Counted from the first letter of the stretch, positions 18,662 through 30,570 are shown. The stretch: 64,000 bases of DNA from Mycolicibacterium fortuitum subsp. fortuitum (GCF_022179545.1 NZ_AP025518.1:4588001-4652000), one strand, 5' to 3'. The notes: generated by a model not told the origin, from the sequence alone. A program made the numbers and translations.

Positions 18662-19405
18662 GTGCGTGCGCGGTCCAAAGCCCAACTGCCGGCGACGGTC
18701 GAGCAGACCGAAGATCCCAGCACAGCTGCGAAGGTGCTCTCGGCCATCATCGAGCGCAGCTCGCGTGTCCAGGCCCCGGCCGTCAAGGCGTATGTGGACC
18801 GGTTGCGCAGCCAGCAACCTGACGCCACTCCGGCCGAGATCGTGACCCGGCTGGAGAAGCACTACCTGGCCGCCGTGATGGCCAGTGGCGCCGCCGTCGG
18901 TTCGGCCGCCGCGTTCCCGGGCATCGGGACTCTGGCGGCGCTGTCGGCGGTGGCCGGCGAGACCGTCGTGTTCCTGGAGGCCACGTCGGTGTTCGTGCTC
19001 GCGGTCGCCGAGGTGCACGGCATCCCTGCCGGCCACCGCGAACGTCGCCGTGCGCTGGTGCTTTCCGTCCTGGTCGGCGAGGACAGCAAGCACGCCATCG
19101 CCGATCTACTCGGCAGTAAGCGAACCAGCGGCGCGTGGCTGTCCGACGGTGCGGCGACGCTGCCGCTGCCCGCGGTCTCGCAGCTCAACTCCCGGCTGGT
19201 CAGGTACTTCGTCAAGCGGTATACGCTCAAGCGCGGCGCGATGGCCTTCGGCAAGATGCTGCCGGTGGGCATCGGAGCTGTCATCGGCGGTGTCGGCAAC
19301 CGGCTGATGGGTAAGAAGATCGTCGCCAACGCCCGCCAGGCGTTCGGCGCGCCCCCGCCGCGGTGGCCCGCAACGTTGCATGTGCTGCCGCCCGCTAACT
19401 CCTGA
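18662..19405 (+). CDS. Membrane-associated protein of unknown function (Rv1249c-like)
   Basis: A 247-residue protein with a hydrophobic Gly/Ala-rich hairpin in the middle (about 70-125: MASGAAVGSAAAFPGIGTLA) and a second near the C-terminus (GIGAVIGGVGNRLMG). This suggests membrane insertion through two hairpins. GTG 18662 is chosen because GGGAGG stands seven bases in front. An ATG at 18635 is possible but has no ribosome site. Position upstream of kgd matches Rv1249c. No enzymatic motif is visible. Confidence 0.75.
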   Translation: MRARSKAQLPATVEQTEDPSTAAKVLSAIIERSSRVQAPAVKAYVDRLRSQQPDATPAEIVTRLEKHYLAAVMASGAAVGSAAAFPGIGTLAALSAVAGETVVFLEATSVFVLAVAEVHGIPAGHRERRRALVLSVLVGEDSKHAIADLLGSKRTSGAWLSDGAATLPLPAVSQLNSRLVRYFVKRYTLKRGAMAFGKMLPVGIGAVIGGVGNRLMGKKIVANARQAFGAPPPRWPATLHVLPPANS

Positions 19406-19530
19406 GGCCCATGGTGACCTCAGGTGACACTGAAAGGCGATAGCCTTTATGCGGCGGTCCAGCGGGGTCGACCGCCTACACAAGAACACAAGCGGCCAGC
19501 CTGCATGTGACGGCTAGCCGGACACAAGAA
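19401..19530 (+). promoter_or_regulatory. Cluster of four hairpins upstream of kgd (possible structured leader)
   Basis: The 143-base gap in front of kgd holds four consecutive inverted repeats. They are CCTGAGG/CCTCAGG (19401-19424, 7 bp), AAAGGC/GCCTTT (19433-19448, 6 bp, tetraloop GATA), GGCGGTC/GACCGCC (19453-19476, 7 bp) and CGGCCAGCC/GGCTAGCCG (19493-19520, 8 of 9 pairs). Three have ten-base loops. Hairpins 3 and 4 are each followed by the same 9-mer ACACAAGAA (19478-19486 and 19522-19530). No U-tract follows any stem, so a classic terminator is unlikely. Confidence 0.5.
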
Positions 19531-19548
19531 TCGAGGCGAGTGTCTGCC

Positions 19549-23265
<3,717 letters not shown>

Positions 23266-23331
23266 ACGCGGGTTTCGATCAGGGTGCGCACAACGGTGGG
23301 CGGGTCGGCGGGCGGTCACTAGACAACTAGG

Positions 23332-24642
23332 GTGACCATCGCAGCCGCCCCGCCGACCGTGCCCACGGCGCCGCCCGCCTCGCAAAACCCGGTGCGCACG
23401 GCGGTCCTGGCGAGCGTGCTCGGGACCACGATCGAGTGGTACGACTTCTTCCTGTACGCCACGGCCGCGAGCCTGGTGTTCAACCACACCTTCTTCCCCG
23501 ACCAGAGTTCGTTCGTCGGCACGATGCTGGCGTTCGCCACCTTCGCCGTCGGATTCGTGGTCCGGCCCATCGGCGGTTTCGTGTTCGGCCACATCGGCGA
23601 CCGGATCGGACGCAAGCGGACGCTGGCGCTGACCATGCTGCTGATGGGCGCGGCCACCGCTCTGATGGGTGTGTTGCCCACTGCCGCACAGATCGGTGTG
23701 CTCGCCCCGGTCCTGCTGCTGGTGTTGCGCGTGGTCCAGGGATTCGCCCTCGGCGGCGAGTGGGCCGGAGCGGTGCTGCTGGCCGTCGAGCACAGCCCGC
23801 GGCGTCGTCGCGGACTGTTCGGCAGCATCCCCCAGGTCGGGCTGGCACTCGGACTGGCGCTGGGTACCGGTGTGTTCGTGCTGCTGCAGCTGTGGTTGTC
23901 GCCCGAGGCTTTCCAAACCTACGGCTGGCGGATCGCGTTCCTGTTCAGCATCGTGCTGGTGATCTTCGGCGTGGTGGTGCGGTTTCGCGTCGCCGAGACG
24001 CCGGCGTTCGAGAAGCTGCGGGACAACGACGAGCGCTCGGCAGTGCCCGTGAAGGAGATCTTCCGTCCCCCGGCACTGCGCTCGACCGTGCTGGGCCTGC
24101 TGTCGCGTTGGGGCGAGGGCGCCGCGTTCAACACCTGGGGCGTGTTCACCATCGCGTATGCGACGACGACATTGCATCTGGGCAAGGTGCCGGTCCTGAT
24201 CGTGGTCACCGTGGCGGCGCTGCTGATGGCGGTGTTGCTGCCGGTATCGGGGCTGCTCGCCGACCGGTTCAGCCCCAAGGCGGTCTACGCCTCGGGGATC
24301 GCCGCCTATGCCGTCGTGGTCTTCCCGGCGTTCGCGCTGTTCAACACCGGCAGCATCGCGGCCTACGCGGCGGGAATGTTGTTGGCGTTCGGCGTCATTC
24401 ACGCCTGGTTCTACGGCGCGCAGGGCACGCTGTATGCCTCGCTGTTCCCCACCCGCACCCGTTACACGGGCCTGTCGACGGTGTATCAGCTGTCCGGCGT
24501 CTACGCGTCGGGCCTGACCCCGATGATCCTGACCGCCCTGATCGCGGCTGGGGGCGGCAGTCCCTGGCTGGCGTGCGGATACCTGGTGGCCACCGCGGTG
24601 ATCAGCGTCGTCGCCACGCTGCTGCTACGGCCGGAGCACTAG
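23332..24642 (+). CDS. MFS transporter, metabolite:H+ symporter (MHS) family
   Basis: A 436-residue, 12-helix symporter. The family mark GTTIEWYDFFLYATAA is in helix 1, RPIGGFVFGHIGDRIGRK (motif A) follows, and LRVVQGFALGGEWAGAV lies in helix 4, all typical of MHS proteins for osmolytes, shikimate or dicarboxylates. GTG 23332 is the start, 66 bases after kgd. The last four bases overlap the convergent map gene. The substrate is unknown; proximity to kgd makes an organic acid possible but this is only inference. Confidence 0.85.
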   Translation: MTIAAAPPTVPTAPPASQNPVRTAVLASVLGTTIEWYDFFLYATAASLVFNHTFFPDQSSFVGTMLAFATFAVGFVVRPIGGFVFGHIGDRIGRKRTLALTMLLMGAATALMGVLPTAAQIGVLAPVLLLVLRVVQGFALGGEWAGAVLLAVEHSPRRRRGLFGSIPQVGLALGLALGTGVFVLLQLWLSPEAFQTYGWRIAFLFSIVLVIFGVVVRFRVAETPAFEKLRDNDERSAVPVKEIFRPPALRSTVLGLLSRWGEGAAFNTWGVFTIAYATTTLHLGKVPVLIVVTVAALLMAVLLPVSGLLADRFSPKAVYASGIAAYAVVVFPAFALFNTGSIAAYAAGMLLAFGVIHAWFYGAQGTLYASLFPTRTRYTGLSTVYQLSGVYASGLTPMILTALIAAGGGSPWLACGYLVATAVISVVATLLLRPEH

Positions 24643-25409
24643 TCGCCGACGCGGGTGAGCACCTGCGGTCCCGAATCGGTGATCGCCACGGTGTTCTCGG
24701 TGTGGGCTGTGCGGGAGCCGTCGGCCGAGCGGATGGTCCAGCCGTCGCGGTCGTAGATGATGCGGTCGGTGCCCGCGGCGAACCACGGTTCCAACGCCAG
24801 TGTCATGCCGGCCCGCAGCTTCATGCCGCGGCCGGGCCTGCCCCGGTTCGGCACGTGCGGGTCCTCGTGCATGGTGCGGCCGAGCCCGTGGCCGCCGAAC
24901 TCTACGTTCACCGGATAGCCGTAATGGGCAGCGACGGCCCCGATGGCAGCCGAGATGTCGCCGAGCCGATTGCCGGGCCGTGCCGCGGCCGTACCGGCCT
25001 CCAGTGCCTCCTCGGTAGCCCGTACCAGCCGGACGTCGGCAGGCGCGGCGGTCCCGACGATCACGGTGCGAGCCGCGTCGGCGACCCAGCCGTCGACGGA
25101 GACCGCGAAGTCCATGGTGAGCACGTCGCCGTCGGCCAGCCGGTAATCGTGCGGAAGGCCGTGCAGCACGGCGTCGTTGACAGACAGGCAGATGACGTTG
25201 CGGAACGGTCCGCGGCCGAATGACGGGTCGTAGTCCCAGTAGCAGGATTCAGCACCGCGGCCCTTGACCATTTCGCGCGCACGGTATTCGAGGTCCAGCA
25301 AGTTGACCCCGACGTCGGCGAGCTCAGCCAACTCCGTGAGCACCTCGGCCACGAAGCGCCCGGTGACCCGCATGCGCTCGATCTCGTCGGCGGTCTTCAG
25401 CTCGATCAT
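24639..25409 (-). CDS. map: Methionine aminopeptidase, type I
   Basis: A 256-residue pita-bread-fold metallopeptidase that removes the initiator Met. The five metal ligands are recognisable: Asp in LTMDFAVSVDG and WVADAARTV, His in GGHGLGRTMHE, Glu in LALEPWF and Glu in HTENTVAI. The fold start ADEIERMRVTG and NDAVLHGLP (active-site His) are also present. ATG 25409 is preferred over GTG 25415 because GGAG stands seven bases upstream. It is not at the site of the known M. tuberculosis mapA or mapB, so it may be an extra copy. Divergent from an XRE regulator across two palindromes. Confidence 0.88.
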   Translation of the reverse strand: MIELKTADEIERMRVTGRFVAEVLTELAELADVGVNLLDLEYRAREMVKGRGAESCYWDYDPSFGRGPFRNVICLSVNDAVLHGLPHDYRLADGDVLTMDFAVSVDGWVADAARTVIVGTAAPADVRLVRATEEALEAGTAAARPGNRLGDISAAIGAVAAHYGYPVNVEFGGHGLGRTMHEDPHVPNRGRPGRGMKLRAGMTLALEPWFAAGTDRIIYDRDGWTIRSADGSRTAHTENTVAITDSGPQVLTRVGD

Positions 25410-25422
25410 GTCCACTCTCCTC

Positions 25423-25459
25423 GGTATTTAAATACCAACACTAGCGGTATATAAATACC
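25423..25459. promoter_or_regulatory. Twin AT-rich palindromic operators between map and the XRE gene
   Basis: GGTATTTAAATACC (25423-25436, perfect 14-bp palindrome) and GGTATATAAATACC (25446-25459, two central mismatches) are 23 bp apart centre to centre, about two helical turns. They fill the 67-bp gap between two divergent starts and stand out as AT-rich in GC-rich DNA. They are the natural binding sites for the adjacent XRE protein and also provide the only good -10-like sequences for both genes. Confidence 0.65.
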
Positions 25460-25476
25460 GGCGCTACCGTGGTGTC

Positions 25477-25764
25477 GTGGTCCGCACCCCGCTCACCCCC
25501 GCACAGATCGCCGCCGGCCGCCGGCTCGGCGAGACCCTGCGCACCGCCAGGGGCGACCGCTCACTCGACGAGGTGGCCTCGCAAGCCGGGATCTCCCCGG
25601 AAACCCTGCGCAAGATCGAGACGGGCCGGCTGCCCTCTCCCGCGTTCGGCACGGTCGTCGGACTGAGCGCCGCACTCGGCATCCCGCTGCAGACCTTGGC
25701 CGACGTGTGGCGAGATGCCGCCGCAGCAGAGGCCGCCATACGCGAGACCGCCGGTACCGCGTAA
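25477..25764 (+). CDS. XRE-family helix-turn-helix regulator
   Basis: A 95-residue protein that is almost entirely one Cro/C1-type helix-turn-helix: AAGRRLGETLRTARGDRSLDE, then VASQAGISPETLRKIETGR, then a closing helix pair, with a short Ala-rich tail. GTG 25477 is the start, 17 bases after the second palindrome, so it probably represses itself and the divergent map gene. No toxin partner lies beside it: the neighbour is an aminopeptidase and the next gene an SDR. It occupies the place of the relBE-type genes Rv1246c-Rv1247c in M. tuberculosis as I recall. Confidence 0.83.
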   Translation: MVRTPLTPAQIAAGRRLGETLRTARGDRSLDEVASQAGISPETLRKIETGRLPSPAFGTVVGLSAALGIPLQTLADVWRDAAAAEAAIRETAGTA

Positions 25765-25807
25765 TCTCCTAACTCGACACGTGTCGTACTACGCGAGGGA
25801 GTGTTCT

Positions 25808-26632
25808 ATGGAGGGCTTCGCCGGAAAGGTCGCCGTGGTCACCGGCGCCGGATCGGGCATCGGGCAGGCGCTGGCCATCGAGCTCGGACGTTCGGGCGCC
25901 AAGCTGGCGATCAGCGACGTCGACACCGAGGGTCTGGCCATCACGGAGGAGCGCCTCAAGGCGATCGGCGCCGAGGTGAAGACCGACCGGATCGATGTCA
26001 CCGAGCGCGAGGCGTTCCTGCTGTACGCCGACGCGGTCAAGGAGCACTTCGGCAAGGTCAACCAGATCTACAACAACGCGGGCATCGCCTTCACCGGCGA
26101 CGTCGAGGTCAGCTCGTTCAAGGACATCGAACGGGTGATGGACGTCGATTACTGGGGCGTGGTCAACGGCACCAAGGCATTTCTGCCGCATCTGATCGCC
26201 TCCGGCGACGGTCACGTCGTCAACGTCTCCAGCCTGTTCGGGATCTTCTCGGTCCCCGGTCAGGCTGCCTACAACTCGGCCAAGTTCGCGGTGCGCGGCT
26301 TCACCGAGGCCCTGCGCCAGGAGATGGCCCTCGCCAAGCACCCGGTCAAGGTGACCTGCGTGCATCCCGGCGGCATCAAGACCGCCATCGCGCGCAATGC
26401 CACCGCTGCAGAAGGTCTGGACCAGAAGGCGCTCGCCGAAACGTTCGACCGGAAGCTTGCCAACACCACCCCGCAGCGCGCGGCCAAGATCATCCTCGAG
26501 GCGGTACGCAAGGACAAGGCGCGCGTGCTCGTCGGGCCCGACGCCAAGGTCCTCGACGTCATCGTCCGGATCACCGGGTCGGGATACCAGAAGCTGTTCG
26601 CCTCGGCGATGGGCCGGGTACTGCCCCGCTGA
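25808..26632 (+). CDS. Short-chain dehydrogenase/reductase (Rv1245c-like)
   Basis: A 274-residue NAD(P)-dependent oxidoreductase of the classical SDR family. It has the cofactor motif TGAGSGIG near residue 13, NNAGIAF, the catalytic Ser in NVSSLFG and the YxxxK pair in YNSAK. ATG 25808 is chosen; an in-frame reading to 25715 adds a tail overlapping the XRE gene. Position beside lpqZ fits Rv1245c. The substrate is unknown. Confidence 0.87.
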   Translation: MEGFAGKVAVVTGAGSGIGQALAIELGRSGAKLAISDVDTEGLAITEERLKAIGAEVKTDRIDVTEREAFLLYADAVKEHFGKVNQIYNNAGIAFTGDVEVSSFKDIERVMDVDYWGVVNGTKAFLPHLIASGDGHVVNVSSLFGIFSVPGQAAYNSAKFAVRGFTEALRQEMALAKHPVKVTCVHPGGIKTAIARNATAAEGLDQKALAETFDRKLANTTPQRAAKIILEAVRKDKARVLVGPDAKVLDVIVRITGSGYQKLFASAMGRVLPR

Positions 26633-26652
26633 CGGGTCCACCGTCGGCGGGA

Positions 26653-27495
26653 CTAGTGCCCCAGGGGGTTGGCCTGAAGGAACGCATCGGCCACCGCTCT
26701 GGGGTCCTTACCCTCGCTGACCTGTCGGCGCATGTCCGCCAGCGATCCGGTGTCGAGCACACCGGCGATCTCGTTGAGCGCGAGCACCTGGCGTTCGTCG
26801 AGCGTGTTGCGGCGATACAGCGGCACCACGTTCTCGCCGCGGATCAACGCCGTCTTGTCGGCAAGCACGGTCAGCTCCGACGGGATGGCCGGATCGGCCG
26901 TCGTCGACCAGGCGGCATTGATCTTCCCCGCGCGCAACGCCCCGAACAGACTCTTGTCGTCGGGGAAGATGGCGGGCTTGGCCGGCGTGCACGATCCGAC
27001 GGATGCCGGCACCTTGGCACCGGCCACCGCACCCGGCCGGGCCTCGGCGCAGTTGCGGCGAAGCGCGCCCAGATCGGTGCCGCCCCACGCGGTGGCGGTG
27101 GCCTCTGTGACCACCAATGCGGGCTTGTCCTGGGCCGACATGGTGTAGTCGCCTGCGGCGACGCCTTCGGGCAACGCCGACACCAGGTCCCGGTAGACCT
27201 GCTCATCCGACCGGGCGGTGGCCCCCGGATCGAGCAGGGTCAGGAACCGTCCGGTGAAACCCGGCAGTACCGTCACCGAACCGGAATCCAGCACGCCGAG
27301 GGCGCCGTCGGTCGCGGTGACCTCGGCCGGCGTGCCGTAATAGCGCAGCGCGGCCGCGTACAGCTGACCGAGCAGCGTCGACTCTGGCGTGGGACCCGCC
27401 CCGACCGCGAGAGCGGCCGGGCCTGACCGGCCACCGCAGCCTGCTGACACCAGTGCGAACAGCATCAGCAGCGTCAACGCCAGGCTGCGGCGCAT
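26653..27495 (-). CDS. lpqZ: Lipoprotein LpqZ, substrate-binding protein of the OpuAC/ProX type
   Basis: A 280-residue lipoprotein with lipobox VSAGC (about Cys20). The mature part resembles periplasmic glycine-betaine/osmoprotectant-binding proteins (QLYAAALRYYGTPAEV, VLPGFTGRFLTLL, and a late DTGSLADMRRQVSEGKDP). No permease or ATPase gene lies beside it, so it is either an orphan binding protein or has changed role. ATG 27495 is the start. It is convergent with the SDR (20 bases apart) and lies eight bases downstream of the malic enzyme stop on the same strand. Synteny supports Rv1244. Confidence 0.82.
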   Translation of the reverse strand: MRRSLALTLLMLFALVSAGCGGRSGPAALAVGAGPTPESTLLGQLYAAALRYYGTPAEVTATDGALGVLDSGSVTVLPGFTGRFLTLLDPGATARSDEQVYRDLVSALPEGVAAGDYTMSAQDKPALVVTEATATAWGGTDLGALRRNCAEARPGAVAGAKVPASVGSCTPAKPAIFPDDKSLFGALRAGKINAAWSTTADPAIPSELTVLADKTALIRGENVVPLYRRNTLDERQVLALNEIAGVLDTGSLADMRRQVSEGKDPRAVADAFLQANPLGH

Positions 27496-27503
27496 ACGTG
27501 GAC

Positions 27504-28715
27504 TCAGGATTCTGCGGGGTCTACTGCTGCGGCGACGGCGGCGGCGACGGCGGGGCCGACGCGGGGGTCCAGCGCGCTGGGCACGATGTGGTCGACGGCG
27601 AGGTCCTCACCGACGACCGAGAAGATCGCCTCGGCCGCAGCGACCTTCATCTTCTCGGTGATCCGGCGCGCCCCGGCATCCAACGCCCCGCGGAACACCC
27701 CGGGGAAAGCCAACACATTGTTGATCTGGTTGGGGAAATCGCTACGCCCGGTCGCCACCACCGCCGCATACTTACGCGCGGCATCCGGATGAATCTCCGG
27801 GTCCGGGTTGGACAACGCGAACACGATCGAATCCGGCGCCATCGTCGCGATCAGCTCCTCAGGCACCACACCGGCCGACACCCCCAAAAACACATCGGCA
27901 CCCTCCAGCGCCTCGGCCACCCCACCGGTGAGCTTGCGCGGGTTGGTCCGCCCCGCCAACTCGGCCTTGAACGAATTGAGGTTGTCGCGGCCCGCGTGCA
28001 CGATGCCCTGGGAATCGAGCACCACCACATCGGTGATGCCCTTGTTCAACAAGATGTTGGCACAGGCCACCCCCGCCGCCCCGGCACCGGAAATCACCAC
28101 CTTCAACGCATGAATGTCCCGCTCCAGCACCTTGGTCGCCCCCAGCAACGCCGCCAGCACCACAATGGCCGTGCCGTGCTGATCGTCATGCATCACCGGG
28201 CAATCCAACGCCTCGATCACCCGACGCTCGATCTCAAAACACCGCGGCGCCGAAATATCCTCCAGATTCACCGCCCCGAACGTCGGACGCAACCGGATCA
28301 ACGTCTCCACGATCTCATCGGGATCCTTGGTGTCGAGCACGATCGGAATCGAGTTCAGCCCACCAAAGGACTTGAACAACGCACTCTTGCCCTCCATCAC
28401 CGGCAACGACGCCGCCGGCCCGATATCCCCCAAACCCAACACCGCAGTACCGTCACTGACCACCGCCACCAACCGATTGGCCCACGTGTACTTGGCCGCC
28501 AACGTGTGATCAGTGGCAATCGCCCGGCTGACCTGGGCCACCCCCGGGGTATACGCAATCGACAGCGCACGCTGAGTATCCAGCGGCTCCTTCAACTCCA
28601 CCGAGAGCTTTCCACCCTCATGAGCATCGAAGATCTCAGCATCTTCGATCACAACTTGCGGGGTGCGCTCCGCTGACGAGCGCTCTGGCGAGGAGGCGAC
28701 AGTACTTTCCGACAC
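27504..28715 (-). CDS. NAD(P)-dependent malic enzyme
   Basis: A 403-residue short bacterial malic enzyme, oxidatively decarboxylating malate to pyruvate. Visible are SIAYTPGVA, the malate-binding LVAVVSDGTAVLGLGDIGP with LPVMEGKSALFK, the metal-binding FGAVNLEDI and HDDQHGTA, a dinucleotide fold GAGAAGVACA, and ALSNPDPEI. GTG 28715 is preferred; the longer reading begins at a TTG (28739). Most of the gene uses G- or T-ending codons (GCG, TTG, GGT, GAT), unlike the C-ending habit of its neighbours, while its last 50 codons return to C-ending. M. tuberculosis has malate dehydrogenase mdh near this spot, not this gene, as I recall. Confidence 0.9.
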   Translation of the reverse strand: MSESTVASSPERSSAERTPQVVIEDAEIFDAHEGGKLSVELKEPLDTQRALSIAYTPGVAQVSRAIATDHTLAAKYTWANRLVAVVSDGTAVLGLGDIGPAASLPVMEGKSALFKSFGGLNSIPIVLDTKDPDEIVETLIRLRPTFGAVNLEDISAPRCFEIERRVIEALDCPVMHDDQHGTAIVVLAALLGATKVLERDIHALKVVISGAGAAGVACANILLNKGITDVVVLDSQGIVHAGRDNLNSFKAELAGRTNPRKLTGGVAEALEGADVFLGVSAGVVPEELIATMAPDSIVFALSNPDPEIHPDAARKYAAVVATGRSDFPNQINNVLAFPGVFRGALDAGARRITEKMKVAAAEAIFSVVGEDLAVDHIVPSALDPRVGPAVAAAVAAAVDPAES

Positions 28716-28771
28716 GGCGCAAGGGTACTTCAATGCCAATTCTCACAGGGTCGGGTTCCCCGCTGGTGAGC

Positions 28772-28796
28772 GTTACTTAACAGTAACTACGCGTAG
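28772..28796. promoter_or_regulatory. Adjacent inverted repeats between malic enzyme and corA
   Basis: GTTACT-TAAC-AGTAAC (28772-28787, perfect six-base arms) runs directly into the perfect 10-bp palindrome CTACGCGTAG (28787-28796), in the middle of the divergent intergenic region. This looks like a regulator-binding site for one or both genes. The binding protein is unknown. Confidence 0.4.
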
Positions 28797-28848
28797 CATC
28801 ATTGTGCTGGTCAGGTTGGGAGCACACCGCGCAGAAAGGTCGCAGATC

Positions 28849-29952
28849 ATGCCCTCATTCCGCGCCTTGCCGCCGGCTCTGCGCTCGACGGCAAGGCCCC
28901 GCCCCACCGACCCCGACGCCAGGGCGATCCATGTTCCGGTAGCCCGGGCGATGGTCGACTGCGGCGTCTACAGCGGCGGCGACCGGTTGCCCGGCAAATA
29001 CACCCATGCCGCGGCGCTGAACAAGGTCCGCGAGTTGCAGGCGGCCGGCCAGAAGGCGTTCGTGTGGATCGGCCTGCACGAGCCCGACGAATTCCAGATG
29101 CAGTCGGTGGCAGATGTTTTCGGGCTGCACGAGCTGGCCGTCGAGGATGCGGTGCACGCGCATCAGCGCCCCAAACTCGAGCGCTACGACAAGACGCTGT
29201 TCCTGGTGCTCAAGACCATCAACTACGTCGAGCACGAGTCGGTGGCGCTGGCCCGCGAGATCGTGGAGACCGGCGAGATCATGATTTTCGTCGGCCCGGA
29301 CTTCGTGGTCACGGTCCGCCACGGCGAGCACGGCGGGCTCGCCGGCGTTCGCAAGCGACTCGAATCCTCGCCCGCCATCCTGAAACTCGGTCCGTTCGCG
29401 GTCATGCACGCGATCGCCGACCATGTCGTGGACAGCTACCTCGACGTGACCGACCTGATGGAAACCGACATCGACTCGATGGAGGAGGACATCTTCTCCC
29501 CCCGCACCCACACCAACATCGAGAGCATCTACCTGCTCAAGCGCGAGGTGGTCGAGATGCGCCGCGCGGTGGCACCACTGACCCTTGCGCTGGCCCGGTT
29601 GCTCACCGACCACAACGACCTGATCTCCGTCGAGGTACGCAGATACATGCGCGATGTCCACGACCACAACGTGCAGGCCTCCGACCGCGTCACGAGCTAC
29701 GACGAGATGCTGAGTTCATTGGTACAGGCCGCGCTCGGCAAAGTCGCCATGCAGCAGAACGTGGACATGCGCAAGATCTCGGCGTGGGTGGCCATCGCCG
29801 CGGTACCGACCGCGATGGCAGGCATCTACGGAATGAACTTCGAGCACATGCCCGAACTGCAGTGGACCTGGGGCTACCCCGCCGTGCTGCTGGCGATGGC
29901 CACCATCTGCTTCGTGCTGTACCGGACCTTCCGCCACAACGATTGGCTCTAG
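28849..29952 (+). CDS. corA: Magnesium/cobalt channel CorA
   Basis: A 367-residue CorA-type divalent cation channel. It has a large cytosolic N-terminal domain and coiled helices (TDLMETDIDSMEEDIFSP), then two C-terminal membrane helices separated by the signature GMN in YGMNFEHMPEL, ending in a short basic tail. It forms a pentamer in the inner membrane. ATG 28849 is chosen, preceded by AGAAAGG. The longer in-frame reading overlaps the malic enzyme promoter. Synteny supports Rv1239c. Confidence 0.93.
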   Translation: MPSFRALPPALRSTARPRPTDPDARAIHVPVARAMVDCGVYSGGDRLPGKYTHAAALNKVRELQAAGQKAFVWIGLHEPDEFQMQSVADVFGLHELAVEDAVHAHQRPKLERYDKTLFLVLKTINYVEHESVALAREIVETGEIMIFVGPDFVVTVRHGEHGGLAGVRKRLESSPAILKLGPFAVMHAIADHVVDSYLDVTDLMETDIDSMEEDIFSPRTHTNIESIYLLKREVVEMRRAVAPLTLALARLLTDHNDLISVEVRRYMRDVHDHNVQASDRVTSYDEMLSSLVQAALGKVAMQQNVDMRKISAWVAIAAVPTAMAGIYGMNFEHMPELQWTWGYPAVLLAMATICFVLYRTFRHNDWL

Positions 29953-29958
29953 CCCGTA

Positions 29959-30570
29959 TCAGCTCGGACTCGCGGCCCTCCTGGCCGGATCCAGCACGTC
30001 CACACCGTCGGTCTGCCACGCCTCGCGCATCGCATCGGCGCCCTTCAGGCGCACCCACGCCGCCTCGGTGGCGGTGATCGGGGTGGCGGTGAAAACGGTC
30101 ACCGGGGACAGCGGCTCGGGCAGGGCCACCTCACCAATATCGCTTGCGCCCAACAGGAATGCACTGAACGGAGCGCCGTCGAACAACGGTGTCTCCAGGT
30201 CCACGAGCGCGTCAGCCTCCAGCACCAGCCCCTCCACCGCGGGCGCGGCGGCAAGAACAGCCAGCGACCGGGCCAGCCCGCCCGGCGTCGGCCCCCGCAG
30301 CGACAGCACCACCTCAGCCCGGGGGCCGTGGATCGGATCGGACACCAGCTCGGTGGGATCGAACATGGGATGACGCGAACAACCAAGTGTCACATAGTGA
30401 TACAGATCCTGTCCGCTGCCGCCGGCCCGCAGGTCGGGACCGAACCGCAGGATGTCGACGCGCTCGGTGCCGAGAAAAGTGACGCTGGCGCTGACGGGTT
30501 CAGCGGTGATGCTCGCCGCATCGAAATATTCGCCCACATGGGCGCGAACGGCAGCCAGGACGTCGATCAC
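29959..30570 (-). CDS. Suppressor of fused (SUFU) domain protein
   Basis: A 203-residue cytosolic protein with the SUFU-like fold. Recognisable stretches are DLYHYVTLGCSRHPMFDP, EVVLSLRG, and PFSAFLLGA. Bacterial SUFU proteins are often linked to immunity or toxin loci, but no toxin gene is seen here. The GTG start overlaps the sugC stop (GTGA), so it is the last gene of the trehalose-importer operon and translated by coupling. The apparent frameshift in sugC would alter that coupling. Its role beside a sugar transporter is unexplained. Confidence 0.75.
   Translation of the reverse strand: MIDVLAAVRAHVGEYFDAASITAEPVSASVTFLGTERVDILRFGPDLRAGGSGQDLYHYVTLGCSRHPMFDPTELVSDPIHGPRAEVVLSLRGPTPGGLARSLAVLAAAPAVEGLVLEADALVDLETPLFDGAPFSAFLLGASDIGEVALPEPLSPVTVFTATPITATEAAWVRLKGADAMREAWQTDGVDVLDPARRAASPS

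Noticed and set aside
19507..19548. Upstream GTG start for Kgd
   Set aside because: It lies in the loop of a hairpin with no ribosome site, and the added residues are not part of the known Kgd N-terminus.
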